Source: Frigidibacter sp. RF13 (GTDB lineage Bacteria; Pseudomonadota; Alphaproteobacteria; Rhodobacterales; Rhodobacteraceae). Taken from it: DNA of 64,000 nt. Shown one piece after another: positions 15,761-25,284 of this stretch. A program made the position numbers and the translations under genes. Position 1 is the first letter of the stretch; each line of letters begins with the position of its first letter. Below the pieces are notes generated by a model that worked only from the letters and a program-made list of their open reading frames with translations, did not search any database and was not told the origin of the DNA. The stretch covers positions 186,001 to 250,000 of the forward strand of contig NZ_JAPNUE010000002.1 in assembly GCF_026626305.1 (NCBI RefSeq), given 5' to 3'.

Positions 15761-16348
15761 ATGCGCAAGATCCAGGTCCAGGCGGTTCACCATATCACGC
15801 TGCTCGGTGCCGACCGCCAGACATCGATCGATTTCTGGGAGGGCGTGCTGGGCATGCCCTTCGTCTTCGATCAGCCGAACCTCGATAATCCGGGCGAGGG
15901 GCATCTGTACTTCGATCCGGGCGACGGGCGGCTGATCACCGTCTTCACCAATGAAGACCGGGTGGCGGACCCGACGCCGCGCAAGCCGCATGTGGGCGGG
16001 CTGCACCATATCGCCTTCGCCGTATCGAAGGCCACGTTCTCGCAGGCGGTGGCACGCCTTGATGAGCGCGGGATTTCCCATTCCGGGGTCAAGGATCGCG
16101 GTTTCATGGATTCGATCTATTTCCGCGATCCGATGGGGCTTCTGGTCGAGCTTGCCGCCTACCGGTTCGAGCCGCCCTTCGGCCATTCCCATGCCGACGT
16201 GCTGCATCAGGCGCATCTGATCCGGGTTGACCGGGGCGATCATGCGATAGCAGAAATCCACCTCGCCGACGCGATCGAGGTGCTGATCGCCCGGCGGCAG
16301 GGTTCGCTGTCGGACGACCGGGGGCCGCAGGATCCTTATGGCGACTGA
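15761..16348 (+). CDS. VOC-family (glyoxalase/ring-cleaving dioxygenase-like) protein
   Basis: 195 residues with two vicinal-oxygen-chelate beta-alpha-beta-beta-beta modules: HHITLLGADRQTSIDFWEGV with LYFDPGDGRLITVF, and LHHIAFAVSKATFSQAVARL with IYFRDPMGLLVELA. The two histidine starts and the late glutamate (VELA) are candidate metal ligands. Relatives are extradiol dioxygenase-like or glyoxalase-like proteins, usually of unknown substrate. It begins 22 bases after tRNA-Arg and overlaps the next membrane-protein gene by 11 bases, so the two are translationally linked. The residues after the second module are less conserved. Confidence 0.88.
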   Translation: MRKIQVQAVHHITLLGADRQTSIDFWEGVLGMPFVFDQPNLDNPGEGHLYFDPGDGRLITVFTNEDRVADPTPRKPHVGGLHHIAFAVSKATFSQAVARLDERGISHSGVKDRGFMDSIYFRDPMGLLVELAAYRFEPPFGHSHADVLHQAHLIRVDRGDHAIAEIHLADAIEVLIARRQGSLSDDRGPQDPYGD

Positions 16349-17090
16349 GGCTTCGCCGGTCGCGCGGGGACGTATCATCGCGCTCGATCTCGCCCGCGGC
16401 GCGGCGCTTGTCGCCATGGCGATCTATCATTTCGGCTATGATCTTGCGGCCTTCGGCAGGATCGGGCCCGAGGTGATGGTGACCGGCTTTTGGGCCATCT
16501 ATGCGCGCGCCGTTGCCGGAACCTTTCTCTTTCTCGTGGGCATCGGCCTCTGGCTCGCGCATGGGTCGGGCATCCGCTGGGCGGCCTTCCTCAAACGCCT
16601 CGCCCAGGTCGCGGCCGGGGCGGTACTGGTGAGTTTCGGCACATGGAAGCTCTTCGGTGCGGGAAGCTTCGTCTTCTTCGGCATCCTGCATTCGATTGCC
16701 GTGTCGAGCCTCATCGGCCTTCTGTTCCTGCGCCTGCCGGTCGCGGTGACTCTCGCCGCGGCGGTCGCCGCTTTTCTGGCGCCCCGGTTCCTGCAGACCG
16801 GCGCCTTCGACATGCCCTGGCTTCTGTGGACGGGACTGACGACCCTGCCGGTCCATGCCGTCGATTATGTGCCGACCTTCCCCTGGCTTGCCCCGGTTCT
16901 TGCCGGACTCGCTGTGGCCAAGCTCACAAGCCGTCACGGCCACTGGTCCCGCCTGCGGTCGGTCGCGCCGCCCGAAGGCGCGCTTTACTGGCTGACCCTG
17001 CCCGGCAGGCACAGCCTGCTGGTCTATCTGATCCACCAGCCGGTGCTGTTCGGTTCGGTCTGGCTCGCGGTGCGGCTGGGGCTGGTCTGA
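16338..17090 (+). CDS. DUF1624 / HGSNAT-type integral membrane protein
   Basis: 250 residues with about seven transmembrane helices. The N-terminal RGRIIALDLARGAALVAMAI and YHFGYDLAAFG are hallmarks of the heparan-alpha-glucosaminide N-acetyltransferase catalytic family (DUF1624), where an N-terminal Arg/Asp pair and a histidine are conserved. The C-terminal GRHSLLVYLIHQPVLFG is also typical. Family members are thought to transfer acyl groups to sugars across the inner membrane; the substrate here is unknown. It starts inside the preceding VOC gene, and an extragenic repeat hairpin lies right after the stop. Confidence 0.85.
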   Translation: MATEASPVARGRIIALDLARGAALVAMAIYHFGYDLAAFGRIGPEVMVTGFWAIYARAVAGTFLFLVGIGLWLAHGSGIRWAAFLKRLAQVAAGAVLVSFGTWKLFGAGSFVFFGILHSIAVSSLIGLLFLRLPVAVTLAAAVAAFLAPRFLQTGAFDMPWLLWTGLTTLPVHAVDYVPTFPWLAPVLAGLAVAKLTSRHGHWSRLRSVAPPEGALYWLTLPGRHSLLVYLIHQPVLFGSVWLAVRLGLV

Positions 17091-17096
17091 AAAAGA

Positions 17097-17147
17097 CGGG
17101 GAGGCTCTGCTTCCCCGCACCCCTCCGGGATATTTGGACCAGCGTGA
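17097..17147 (+). repeat. Extragenic repeat, copy 2
   Basis: A hairpin (ggggagg / cttcccc) is followed by CCCCTCCGGGATATTTGGAC and CAGCGTGAA, matching the tail of copies 1 and 3. It lies 7 bases after the DUF1624 stop and 7 bases before the stop of the convergent polyamine gene, so it probably acts as a terminator for one or both. Confidence 0.7.
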
Positions 17148-17153
17148 AAAGGA

Positions 17154-18395
17154 TCAGGCGAAATCCACTGGCCTGTCGCCCTGTGCATCCTTGATCCGGG
17201 TGGGCAGACCCATGCGGTTCAATAGCGTGATGAAGGGTCTGGGGTCGAGGTCTTCGACATTGGCCATCTTCTTCACGTCCCAGGTGCCGTTGGCGATCAG
17301 GATCGCGGCGGCGACCGGGGGGACGCCTGCGGTGTAGGAGATGCCCTGGGCGCCCACTTCCTGATAGGCTTCCTTGTGGTCGGCAACATTATAGATGAAG
17401 ACTTCGGCAGGTCTGCCGTCCTTCATGCCCTTCACCACATCGCCGATGCAGGTCTTGCCGGTATAATCGGGGGCGAGCGAGGCGGGGTCGGGCAGCACGG
17501 CTTTCACCACCTTGAGCGGGATTACCTCGAGCCCCTCGGCGGTTTTCACCGGCTTTTCGGAGAGGAGGCCGAGGTTCTTCAGGACGGTGAAGACATTGAT
17601 GTAATGATCGCCGAACCCCATCCAGAAGCGCACGTCGGCGTCCGGGTAGCGGGCGGCAAGCGAATGGACCTCGTCATGGCCGGTCATATAGGCCTTCTGC
17701 TTGCCGACGACCGGCAGGTCCCATTCCTGACCGACCTCGAACATCTTGTTCTCCTGCCACCGGCCCTTTTGCCAGGAATAGACAGTTCCGGTGAATTCGC
17801 GGAAATTGATCTCGGGGTCAAAGTTGGTCGAGAACCAGCGGCCGTGCGAGCCTGCATTGATGTCGACGATGTCGATGCTTTCGACCGTATCCAGATAGTC
17901 GTCTGCCGCCAGCCGGGCATAGGCATTGACCACCCCGGGGTCGAAGCCGACGCCGAGGATGGCGGTGACGCCCGCCTGTTCGCAGGCTGCGCGCCGTTTC
18001 CATTCGTAGTTGCCGTACCACGGCGGCGTTTCGCAGATCTTCGCCGGATCCTCGTGGATCGCCGTGTCCATATAGGCCGCGCCGCTGTCGATGCAGGCCT
18101 GCAGGACCGTCATGTTGACGAAGGGCGAGCCTACGTTGATCACGATCTCTGCGCCCGTCTGGCGGATCAGGGCCGCCACCGCCGTGCTGTCCATCGCATC
18201 GACGGCATGGGCCTCGAATCTCCCTGCAACCTTCATCGCGCCCTTCTCATGGACCGACGCGATGATCGCATCGCACTTGGCCTTCGTGCGGCTGGCAATA
18301 TGCAGATCACCCAGCACGTCATTATGCTGCGCGCATTTGTGCGCCACGACCTGCGCGACGCCACCGGCGCCAATGATCAATACATTCCGTTTCAC
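17154..18395 (-). CDS. Carboxynorspermidine/carboxyspermidine synthase (dehydrogenase)
   Basis: 413 residues of the saccharopine dehydrogenase-like family. NVLIIGAGGVAQVVAHKCAQ is the N-terminal Rossmann motif, INVGSPFVNMTVLQACIDSG and YMDTAIHED are family blocks, and GVGFDPGVVNAYA contains the conserved substrate loop. The enzyme reductively condenses aspartate beta-semialdehyde with putrescine or diaminopropane to give the carboxylated triamine, using NADPH in the cytoplasm. The start codon is GTG at 18395 with AAGGAG 9 bases upstream. The decarboxylase gene for the next step lies 52 bases upstream on the same strand, which supports the assignment. Confidence 0.93.
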   Translation of the reverse strand: MKRNVLIIGAGGVAQVVAHKCAQHNDVLGDLHIASRTKAKCDAIIASVHEKGAMKVAGRFEAHAVDAMDSTAVAALIRQTGAEIVINVGSPFVNMTVLQACIDSGAAYMDTAIHEDPAKICETPPWYGNYEWKRRAACEQAGVTAILGVGFDPGVVNAYARLAADDYLDTVESIDIVDINAGSHGRWFSTNFDPEINFREFTGTVYSWQKGRWQENKMFEVGQEWDLPVVGKQKAYMTGHDEVHSLAARYPDADVRFWMGFGDHYINVFTVLKNLGLLSEKPVKTAEGLEVIPLKVVKAVLPDPASLAPDYTGKTCIGDVVKGMKDGRPAEVFIYNVADHKEAYQEVGAQGISYTAGVPPVAAAILIANGTWDVKKMANVEDLDPRPFITLLNRMGLPTRIKDAQGDRPVDFA

Positions 18396-18447
18396 TTCGG
18401 CTGCTCCTTATTCTCGAGGCACAGGGGAAGGGGAGAGGGTTTCCCTC

Positions 18448-19542
18448 TCATGACAGGCTGGAGGCGTAATCCTCGTAGCCGAATTGCCGGACGAGGCGCT
18501 CGGACCCGTCCAGTTCGCGTATGGCGATCGACGGCATGCCCACGCCGTTGAACCAGTTCTTCTTGACCATCGTGTAACCGGCCGCATCGGCGACCGAGAT
18601 CCGATCACCCACGTTCAGCGGCCGCTCGAACCGCGCCTCGCCGAAGATGTCCCCGGCCAGGCAGGATTTGCCGCAGACCTGATAGGCGTGATCGCCCGAC
18701 TGCGGCAGGCGCGCGGGCTGGCGGTAGATCAGAAGGTCAAGCATATGCGCCTCGATCGACGAGTCGACCACGGCGAGGTCCTTGCCGTTGTTCAGAAGGT
18801 CGAGGACCGTCACCTCAAGCGAGGTCGAATTGGTGATCGCCGCTTCGCCCGGCTCCAGATAGACCTGCACGCCGAAGGTTTCGCTGAAGCGCTTCAGCCG
18901 TGCTGCAAGCGCATCGACCGGATAGCCGTCGCCAGTGAAATGGATGCCGCCGCCCAGGCTGACCCATTGGACACGCTTCAGGAGCGCGCCGAATTCATCC
19001 TCGATCCGCGTCAGCTGCCGGTCGAACAGGTCGAAATCGGCGTTTTCGCAATTGTAATGGATCATGAAGCCGGAAATCCGGTCGATCACGCGGGCGATCT
19101 TGTCCGCATCCCATTCGCCGAGACGCGAAAATGGCCGCGCCGGGTCGGCCAGGTCAAAGCCGGAGGTCGAGAAGCGCGGGTTGAGCCTGAGGCCGCGCGC
19201 GATGCCCGCGGAATGATTGTCGAACCGTTCGAGCTGGCCGATCGAGTTGAAGATGATCTTGTCGGCATATCCCACTGCCTCCGCGATCTCTTGATCCGCC
19301 CAGGCGACGGAATAGGCGTGGGTCTCCTTGCCGAACTTCTCGCGTCCCAGCCTGAGTTCGAACAACGACGAAGAAGTCGTGCCATCCATGTGCGCGCGCA
19401 TCAGGTCGAAGACCGACCAGGTCGCGAAACATTTCAGCGCCAGAAGCGCCTTCGCGCCCGAACCTGCGCGCAGTTGGTCGATGACTTCCATGTTGCGAAG
19501 AAGTTTCGCTTTGTCGATCAGGTAAAAGGGCGTCTGAATCAT
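18448..19542 (-). CDS. nspC: Carboxynorspermidine decarboxylase
   Basis: 364 residues of the fold III, alanine-racemase-like PLP decarboxylases. The PLP lysine lies in LLALKCFATW; TPFYLIDKAKLLRNM at the start and VSLGGGIHFTGDGYP in the middle are typical of NspC, as are LEPGEAAI and the late CLAGDIFGEA, which contains the dimer-supplied active-site cysteine region. It decarboxylates carboxyspermidine or carboxynorspermidine to the triamine. Together with the downstream dehydrogenase gene it forms the alternative spermidine route that replaces S-adenosylmethionine-dependent SpeD/SpeE in many bacteria. Confidence 0.93.
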   Translation of the reverse strand: MIQTPFYLIDKAKLLRNMEVIDQLRAGSGAKALLALKCFATWSVFDLMRAHMDGTTSSSLFELRLGREKFGKETHAYSVAWADQEIAEAVGYADKIIFNSIGQLERFDNHSAGIARGLRLNPRFSTSGFDLADPARPFSRLGEWDADKIARVIDRISGFMIHYNCENADFDLFDRQLTRIEDEFGALLKRVQWVSLGGGIHFTGDGYPVDALAARLKRFSETFGVQVYLEPGEAAITNSTSLEVTVLDLLNNGKDLAVVDSSIEAHMLDLLIYRQPARLPQSGDHAYQVCGKSCLAGDIFGEARFERPLNVGDRISVADAAGYTMVKKNWFNGVGMPSIAIRELDGSERLVRQFGYEDYASSLS

Positions 19543-19623
19543 GGGCCACCCCCCGGTCTGGCAAACGGAAGCGCCCCTATAGGGCCACGGGGGATCAGAC
19601 GCAAGAACCGGCGGCGTCGGGTG

Positions 19624-19983
19624 TCAGTAACAAAGAACCCGATCTGCCTCTGCGGTCAGTCGCACGAGTTCGGGAGGTAGCGCGAATTGTACTGGCACCA
19701 GCGCTTCGTCGGGTGCGGTCATGCCGCGTGACTTTGCAGAGAGCCCGGACACGAAAATCGGAACACCTTTGGCGCTGAGCGCCTCGAGATGCGATTTAAG
19801 TGCACCTGTCCCGATTCCGACAAGGTTTTCGGCAACGGCCGACCGTACCAGTACCGAGGCGTCAGCGGCCAGGAAGAGAGTCACCTCGTGCCCTTCCTCC
19901 GCCGCGGTCTTGGCAATCAGAAAGCCGAGCGCCGCCTTGGAAGGGTTCTCATAGCCGGTCGTGATGTGGATCAGGAATTTCAT
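19624..19983 (-). CDS. DsrE/DsrF-like family protein
   Basis: 119 residues with the DsrE-like alpha/beta fold: MKFLIHITTGYENPSKAALG, then a beta strand VTLFLAADAS and a glycine-rich segment GVPIFVSGLSAKSRG. The conserved cysteine used for sulfur transfer in DsrE/TusD is not evident (the single cysteine is next to the end, VLCY), so a sulfur-relay role is doubtful. Related small proteins are often annotated as peroxiredoxin-like or DsrE family of unknown function. A strong RBS (AGGGAGG) precedes the ATG at 19983. It stands between nspC and the membrane wHTH gene on the same strand. Confidence 0.8.
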   Translation of the reverse strand: MKFLIHITTGYENPSKAALGFLIAKTAAEEGHEVTLFLAADASVLVRSAVAENLVGIGTGALKSHLEALSAKGVPIFVSGLSAKSRGMTAPDEALVPVQFALPPELVRLTAEADRVLCY

Positions 19984-20040
19984 CGCAGCCTCCCTTTCCT
20001 ACGAGCGATCGCTTACTGTTCTGTTTTGTGGCAATCCGCC

Positions 20041-20745
20041 CTAGATCATACGGATCGCGTCCTTGTTGACGGCAAGCGTATAGCCCCGCCGCGCGATGTT
20101 CTTGACCAGAAGTTCCGAAACCATCTGGTTGCCCAGAGCATCCCTCAGCCGCTTGATCCGCATCGCGCCCGCCGCCTCGTCGCAATCGGCCTCGCGCTTG
20201 CCCGAGATCACCGATTCGATCTGGGCGCCGGTCAGGATATCGTCATCGAGCCGCGCCTCGGCGAGAACCGACAAGGTCTCGATCGCCGCCTCGGTCAGCT
20301 TGAATTCCATATCGTTCAGCACCACGGCATTCTCGCCCCGGCTGATCAGAAGCGAGGCGACCTGGATGCCCTGCTTCTGGATCGTCTCCATCCGCCGGTT
20401 CAGCGCGAGGATCATCACCAGGAACACCAGCGCGGCGATCAGCATCGCGGTCGAAAAGACCAGAAGCACGAAGATGATCATCCGGTAGCTGGTCAGCACT
20501 TCGGAAAAGGCAGTGCCGGACTGGGCGAGAATTTCCAGAAGCTTGATCTGGTCGCCGGTCGTCAGCGCGTCGTTCTGGATGAAGATCTGTTCAACGCGCG
20601 TGTTGAAGGCATTGGCATCTGGGAGCGAGGCAAAAAGGAGGATCGCGGCGACCAAGAGGATCGCGACAATGGCCGCAATACCCCACACCAGCACCCGATT
20701 GCCCGAGCGCAGCACATCCTTCGCAATCGTCACGGATTCGTTCAC
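20041..20745 (-). CDS. Two-helix membrane protein with C-terminal winged-helix domain
   Basis: 234 residues from a GTG start at 20745. Two transmembrane helices (about 19-41, VLVWGIAAIVAILLVAAILL; and about 89-113, IIFVLLVFSTAMLIAALVFL) enclose a ~45-residue periplasmic loop. The C-terminal ~100 residues resemble an OmpR-type winged helix: LTEAAIETLSVLAEA, then MRIKRLRDALGNQMVSELLV and NIARRGYTLAV. The topology places the DNA-binding-like domain in the cytoplasm, as in ToxR or CadC, but with the order inverted (membrane part first). I know of no defined function; a membrane-tethered regulator is an inference. Confidence 0.72.
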   Translation of the reverse strand: MNESVTIAKDVLRSGNRVLVWGIAAIVAILLVAAILLFASLPDANAFNTRVEQIFIQNDALTTGDQIKLLEILAQSGTAFSEVLTSYRMIIFVLLVFSTAMLIAALVFLVMILALNRRMETIQKQGIQVASLLISRGENAVVLNDMEFKLTEAAIETLSVLAEARLDDDILTGAQIESVISGKREADCDEAAGAMRIKRLRDALGNQMVSELLVKNIARRGYTLAVNKDAIRMI

Positions 20746-20778
20746 GCCGTCTTCCCCGAGCCGCAGGCAGCGTCGCCC

Positions 20779-21036
20779 TTAACCGGGGAGAATGGCGGTA
20801 ATGGCCAGAAGCGTCCAGCCCTGCTGTGCCAGGATCGGCGCAAGTGCCGCCGCGGCAGCTTCCTTCGATCCGCAGGCGGCTTCGGGCAGGGTCGTCTGGC
20901 CGGCCTGAAGTTTCAGCGGATTATCCTGCTTGGCCTTGTATTTCACCGTGCAGTCGGCAAGCGCCGCGCCGCCGGTCAGCGCGATCAGCGGAAGCGCGAG
21001 AAGAAGGACACGAAGGGTTTGCATCGGGGCTTTCAT
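20779..21036 (-). CDS. Small exported protein of unknown function
   Basis: 85 residues from the ATG at 21036 (ATG at 21024 is also possible). The N-terminus LRVLLLALPLIALTGGAALA is a clear signal peptide with an ALA cleavage site before DCTVKYKAKQ. The short mature part has two cysteines (DCTV and AACGS), which could form a periplasmic disulfide. No family is recognised. It lies 33 bases upstream of the membrane winged-helix gene on the same strand and could be co-transcribed with it. The last residues (LLAITAILPG) are hydrophobic. Confidence 0.65.
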   Translation of the reverse strand: MKAPMQTLRVLLLALPLIALTGGAALADCTVKYKAKQDNPLKLQAGQTTLPEAACGSKEAAAAALAPILAQQGWTLLAITAILPG

Positions 21037-21239
21037 GGGCGGAAACCTGCCTCTTCGCCCCTTGCTATGCAATAGCAAAGCCAACCGGCCCTGTCTGCGG
21101 CGGCGGTTATCCGATAGCCGGGCGGCGTTATTGCCCTCACCCGGCCCCGCCGCCACGTTTCTGGCAACGGCGCCGACCAAGGGCGCCTGGCCCATGCGAC
21201 GCCAGCCCGCGCCGCGCCACGAAACGAAAGGACAAGCCG

Positions 21240-21695
21240 ATGAAACGCCAGATGATCAGCCTTGCCGCCGCCGCCGCTCTCGCGCTTTCCGGCATGGCCG
21301 CCCCGGCACGGGCCGAGGACAAGGACGTGCTGAAGCTTCTTCTCGGTGCCGCCGCCGTCGGCCTTCTCATCAACCAGGTCAACAAGAACAAGAACAAGAC
21401 CGACCGGGTGACGCGCAATCCCTATCCCTATGTCGGGGACGACTGGACTTACCAGGGCGACGACCGCAATCACAAGAAGGCGCGCTACATCCCGTCTGAA
21501 TGCGTGATGGACGTCACCGTCGGCGGTCGCCTGCGCGAAGTGGTCTCGGCCCGCTGCCTCAAGGAATTCGGGCTGGCCCGCAAGGTTCCCGCCGAATGCG
21601 GCTTTGACATCCGCACCAGCGTCGGCACCCGCACGGTCTATGGGCCGCAGTGCCTGCGCGACTATGGCTATCGCATTGAACAGGCCCGTTACTGA
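21240..21695 (+). CDS. Exported hypothetical protein with four conserved-looking cysteines
   Basis: 151 residues, with AAGGA 8 bases before the ATG. A signal peptide (LAAAAALALSGMAAPARA, cleaved before EDKD) is followed by a short hydrophobic segment LLLGAAAVGLLINQVN and a basic stretch NKNKNKTDR. The rest contains two related units, each with two cysteines: SECVMDVTVGGRLREVVSAR with CLKEFGLA, and AECGFDIRTSVGTRTVYGPQ with CLRDYGY. The internal duplication and paired cysteines suggest a periplasmic disulfide-bonded repeat. No function is known to me. An intrinsic terminator follows about 100 bases downstream. Confidence 0.75.
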   Translation: MKRQMISLAAAAALALSGMAAPARAEDKDVLKLLLGAAAVGLLINQVNKNKNKTDRVTRNPYPYVGDDWTYQGDDRNHKKARYIPSECVMDVTVGGRLREVVSARCLKEFGLARKVPAECGFDIRTSVGTRTVYGPQCLRDYGYRIEQARY

Positions 21696-21797
21696 CAATT
21701 CCTTATCGAGTACGCCTTCGGGCATTTTCTGAGTGAAATTCAAACAGGGGCAATATCGAGCAGAGACCCCGGAGCATCCCCTGTCATTCGGGGTCTA

Positions 21798-21827
21798 GAA
21801 AGGCGGGTGTTGCCTCACCCGCCTTTC
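21798..21827 (+). terminator. Intrinsic terminator hairpin
   Basis: A 12-bp perfect stem (gaaaggcgggtg / cacccgcctttc) with a 6-base loop, followed by a T-rich run (ttctt). It ends the exported-protein transcript ahead of rnhB. Confidence 0.8.
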
Positions 21828-21864
21828 TTCTTGCCTTCATCCGGCCGACCGGCGAAGGGAGGGC

Positions 21865-22498
21865 ATGGCAGAGCTTCCCGATCTTTCCTTCGAAGGGGCC
21901 GCGATGACGCGCGGCTTCACTCTCGTCGCCGGCGTTGACGAGGCCGGGCGCGGGCCGCTGTGCGGCCCCGTGGTCGCGGCGGCGGTGGTGCTTGATCCCG
22001 CACGCCTGCCGGCGGGGCTGAACGATTCCAAGAAGCTGAGCGAAAAGCGGCGCGAAACCCTCTATGCAGCGATCCGGGCGCAGGCCGAGGTCGGCGTCGG
22101 TCTCGCCTCGGTCGCGGAGATCGACGAGATGAACATCCTGCGCGCCAGCCATCTGGCGATGGTCCGCGCGATAGAGGCGCTGCCGCGCGTGCCCGGCCAT
22201 TGCCTGATCGACGGCAACCTCCTGCCGCGCGGCTTGGTGCTGTCGGCAGAGGCGGTGGTGAAGGGGGATGCGCGGTCGATGTCGATCGCGGCGGCCTCGA
22301 TCGTGGCCAAGGTGACGCGCGACCGGATTATGGTGGATTTGGCGCAACAGCACCCGGGCTACGGCTGGGCAAAGAACGCCGGCTACCCCACCAAGGACCA
22401 TCTGGCAGCGCTTCGAAATCTTGGTGTGACCCCACACCATAGGCGTTCGTTCAAGCCCGTCCACAATATCTTGTATCAAGCAGAAATCATAAGTGCTT

Positions 22499-22500
<2 letters not shown>
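21865..22500 (+). CDS. rnhB: Ribonuclease HII
   Basis: 211 residues. VDEAGRGPLCGPVVAAAV holds the first catalytic aspartate and glutamate, CLIDGN the second aspartate and the SIAAASIVAKVTRD block the family signature; LNDSKKLSEKRRE is the conserved substrate-binding segment, and GYPTKDH is also characteristic. The enzyme cleaves RNA in RNA/DNA hybrids and removes misincorporated ribonucleotides. An RBS (gaagggaggg) precedes the ATG at 21865; an internal ATG at 21904 would give a shorter form without the poorly conserved first 13 residues. It lies directly upstream of ccrM, an arrangement common in this group of alphaproteobacteria. Confidence 0.97.
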
Positions 22501-23705
<1,205 letters not shown>

Positions 23706-23767
23706 ATATCACTCTGAATTCAAAGTTACCGCCGGTGCCTGTGGCCTGAACCACGGCACATACCTTG

Positions 23768-23791
23768 CCCCGCCGTAGCGATACGGCGGGG
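23768..23791 (+). terminator. Intrinsic terminator of ccrM
   Basis: A perfect 10-bp stem (ccccgccgta / tacggcgggg) with loop gcga, followed by tcttt. It separates ccrM from the convergent small exported-protein gene and may serve both. Confidence 0.8.
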
Positions 23792-23811
23792 TCTTTCCTG
23801 TCAGGCGCCCG

Positions 23812-24021
23812 TCATTGCGAGCAGCTTACCTCGAAGACCGTGCTGCCGGGCGTATTGTTGACCCGGTAGCAGCGCTGGGTGCCGTTCTCATCGACGCAGG
23901 TCGTCCAGGAGGTGCCGTCGCCCTGATCCATCCAGGCGCTGCAGCTTTGCTCGGCCATTGCCTGACCGGCGCCCACCAGCAAAGCCAGGATGAGGCAGGC
24001 GAATTTCCGCGATCCCTTCAT
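23812..24021 (-). CDS. Small secreted cysteine-containing protein
   Basis: 69 residues from the ATG at 24021, with GGGGGAGAG close upstream. A signal peptide (FACLILALLVGAGQAMA, cleaved before EQSC) precedes a mature peptide of about 45 residues with four cysteines (QSCSAW, WTTCVDENG, TQRCYRVN, VSCSQ), which could form two disulfides. The pattern of W, G and paired cysteines suggests a small stable periplasmic domain. No family is recognised. It is convergent with ccrM and stands alone. Confidence 0.7.
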   Translation of the reverse strand: MKGSRKFACLILALLVGAGQAMAEQSCSAWMDQGDGTSWTTCVDENGTQRCYRVNNTPGSTVFEVSCSQ

Positions 24022-24116
24022 GGTTCTCTCCCCCTTCCGGTTCCAAGGACCAGACCGGAGCCATTCTACGCCGCCTTCGCCAAGGCACAACGGCGGTAAA
24101 CCCTACCTGTCGCGCC

Positions 24117-25259
24117 TCAGCTCGCGCCTTTCGGCGAAGGCAGGCGGCCCTTGTTGTAATCCGCCCAATCGGTGATTTCGGGGTAGAACTGCCGCCGCCA
24201 GGCGCGGACCTTCGGGTTCATGACCCGCCGCCAGAGGGGCGGGATCAGCGCGAGCGTCGTCATCGCCGGATAGCCATAGGGCAATTGCGGCGCCTCATCG
24301 GTCCCATAGGTCTGCAGAAGCGGGAAGCGGCGGTCGGGCTTGTAGTGATGGTCCGAATGGCGCTGCAGGTTGATCAGGAACCAGTTCGTCGCCTTGTGCG
24401 CGGCGTTCCAGCTGTGGTGGGGCTTGATATGTTCGTACTTGCCCTCGCCCAGATATTTGCGGGAAAGCCCGTAATGTTCGATGTAATCCACCAGTTCCAG
24501 CTGCCAGATCGCCACATAGGCCTGGATGATGAAGAGCATCAGCCCCAGCCAGCCGCCGACCGCGAAGGCCGCGATCAGCGCCAGTGCCATCAGCGCCCCG
24601 TAACGCCAGAACGGGTTTGTCCGGTGGAACGGCCCGCGCCCCGCCCGCGCCAGCATCTGCTTTTCCGCCCGCCACGCCGACCCCGGCCCTTCGCGCAGGA
24701 CGCGCAGGAAGAACCGGTGGAAATTCTCGTTATAGCGGGCAGACACCGCATCGCGCGGCGTGCCCACATAGCGGTGATGGACCAGAAGATGCTCGGTCCG
24801 GTAATAGCTGTAAAGCACAGTCGCCAGCAGCAGATCGCCCAGCCAGCGCTCAGGCGCATTCTTCTGATGCATCAGCTCATGAGCATAGACGATCCCCACC
24901 GCGCCGGTGACGATGCCCACGCCGAAGAACAGGCCGAACTTCTCCCATAGCTCCAAGGCATCGGTCTGTGTGGCCCACCAGAGCGCGCCGTAGATCACCA
25001 TCGCCTGGATCGGGAACCATATGAGCGTGATGAGCCGATACCAGAAGAGCTTTTTCTCGGGCGTCTCCGTATCGGGATTTTCCTCGTTAATCCCGAGTGC
25101 GACGTCGAACAAGGGCAGCAGAACCCAGCCATAGACCGGCAGCGCCAGAAGCGCCCAGCCGCCCCGGGTGGCTGCAAGCCAGACGCAGGGCAAAAGCCCG
25201 AGCGACAGCCAGAAGGGCAGCGCGGCAAGCGGATGGGAAATGTCTTTCGCGTCGGACAT
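24117..25259 (-). CDS. alkB: Alkane 1-monooxygenase (AlkB family)
   Basis: 380 residues from the ATG at 25259 (GGGAGGG just upstream). It is an integral-membrane non-heme di-iron enzyme with about six transmembrane helices. The histidine boxes are visible: YAHELMHQKN, EHLLVHHRYVGTPRD and LQRHSDHHYKPDRR, plus the AlkB-typical DYIEHYGL. It hydroxylates the terminal carbon of medium- or long-chain alkanes and needs rubredoxin and rubredoxin reductase, neither of which is adjacent. The sequence fits AlkB better than fatty-acid desaturases because of the EHYGL and HHRYVGTPRD blocks. Its downstream end faces the small secreted-protein gene. Confidence 0.93.
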   Translation of the reverse strand: MSDAKDISHPLAALPFWLSLGLLPCVWLAATRGGWALLALPVYGWVLLPLFDVALGINEENPDTETPEKKLFWYRLITLIWFPIQAMVIYGALWWATQTDALELWEKFGLFFGVGIVTGAVGIVYAHELMHQKNAPERWLGDLLLATVLYSYYRTEHLLVHHRYVGTPRDAVSARYNENFHRFFLRVLREGPGSAWRAEKQMLARAGRGPFHRTNPFWRYGALMALALIAAFAVGGWLGLMLFIIQAYVAIWQLELVDYIEHYGLSRKYLGEGKYEHIKPHHSWNAAHKATNWFLINLQRHSDHHYKPDRRFPLLQTYGTDEAPQLPYGYPAMTTLALIPPLWRRVMNPKVRAWRRQFYPEITDWADYNKGRLPSPKGAS

Positions 25260-25284
25260 GGACCCTCCCCGGACTGAGCGCAGT

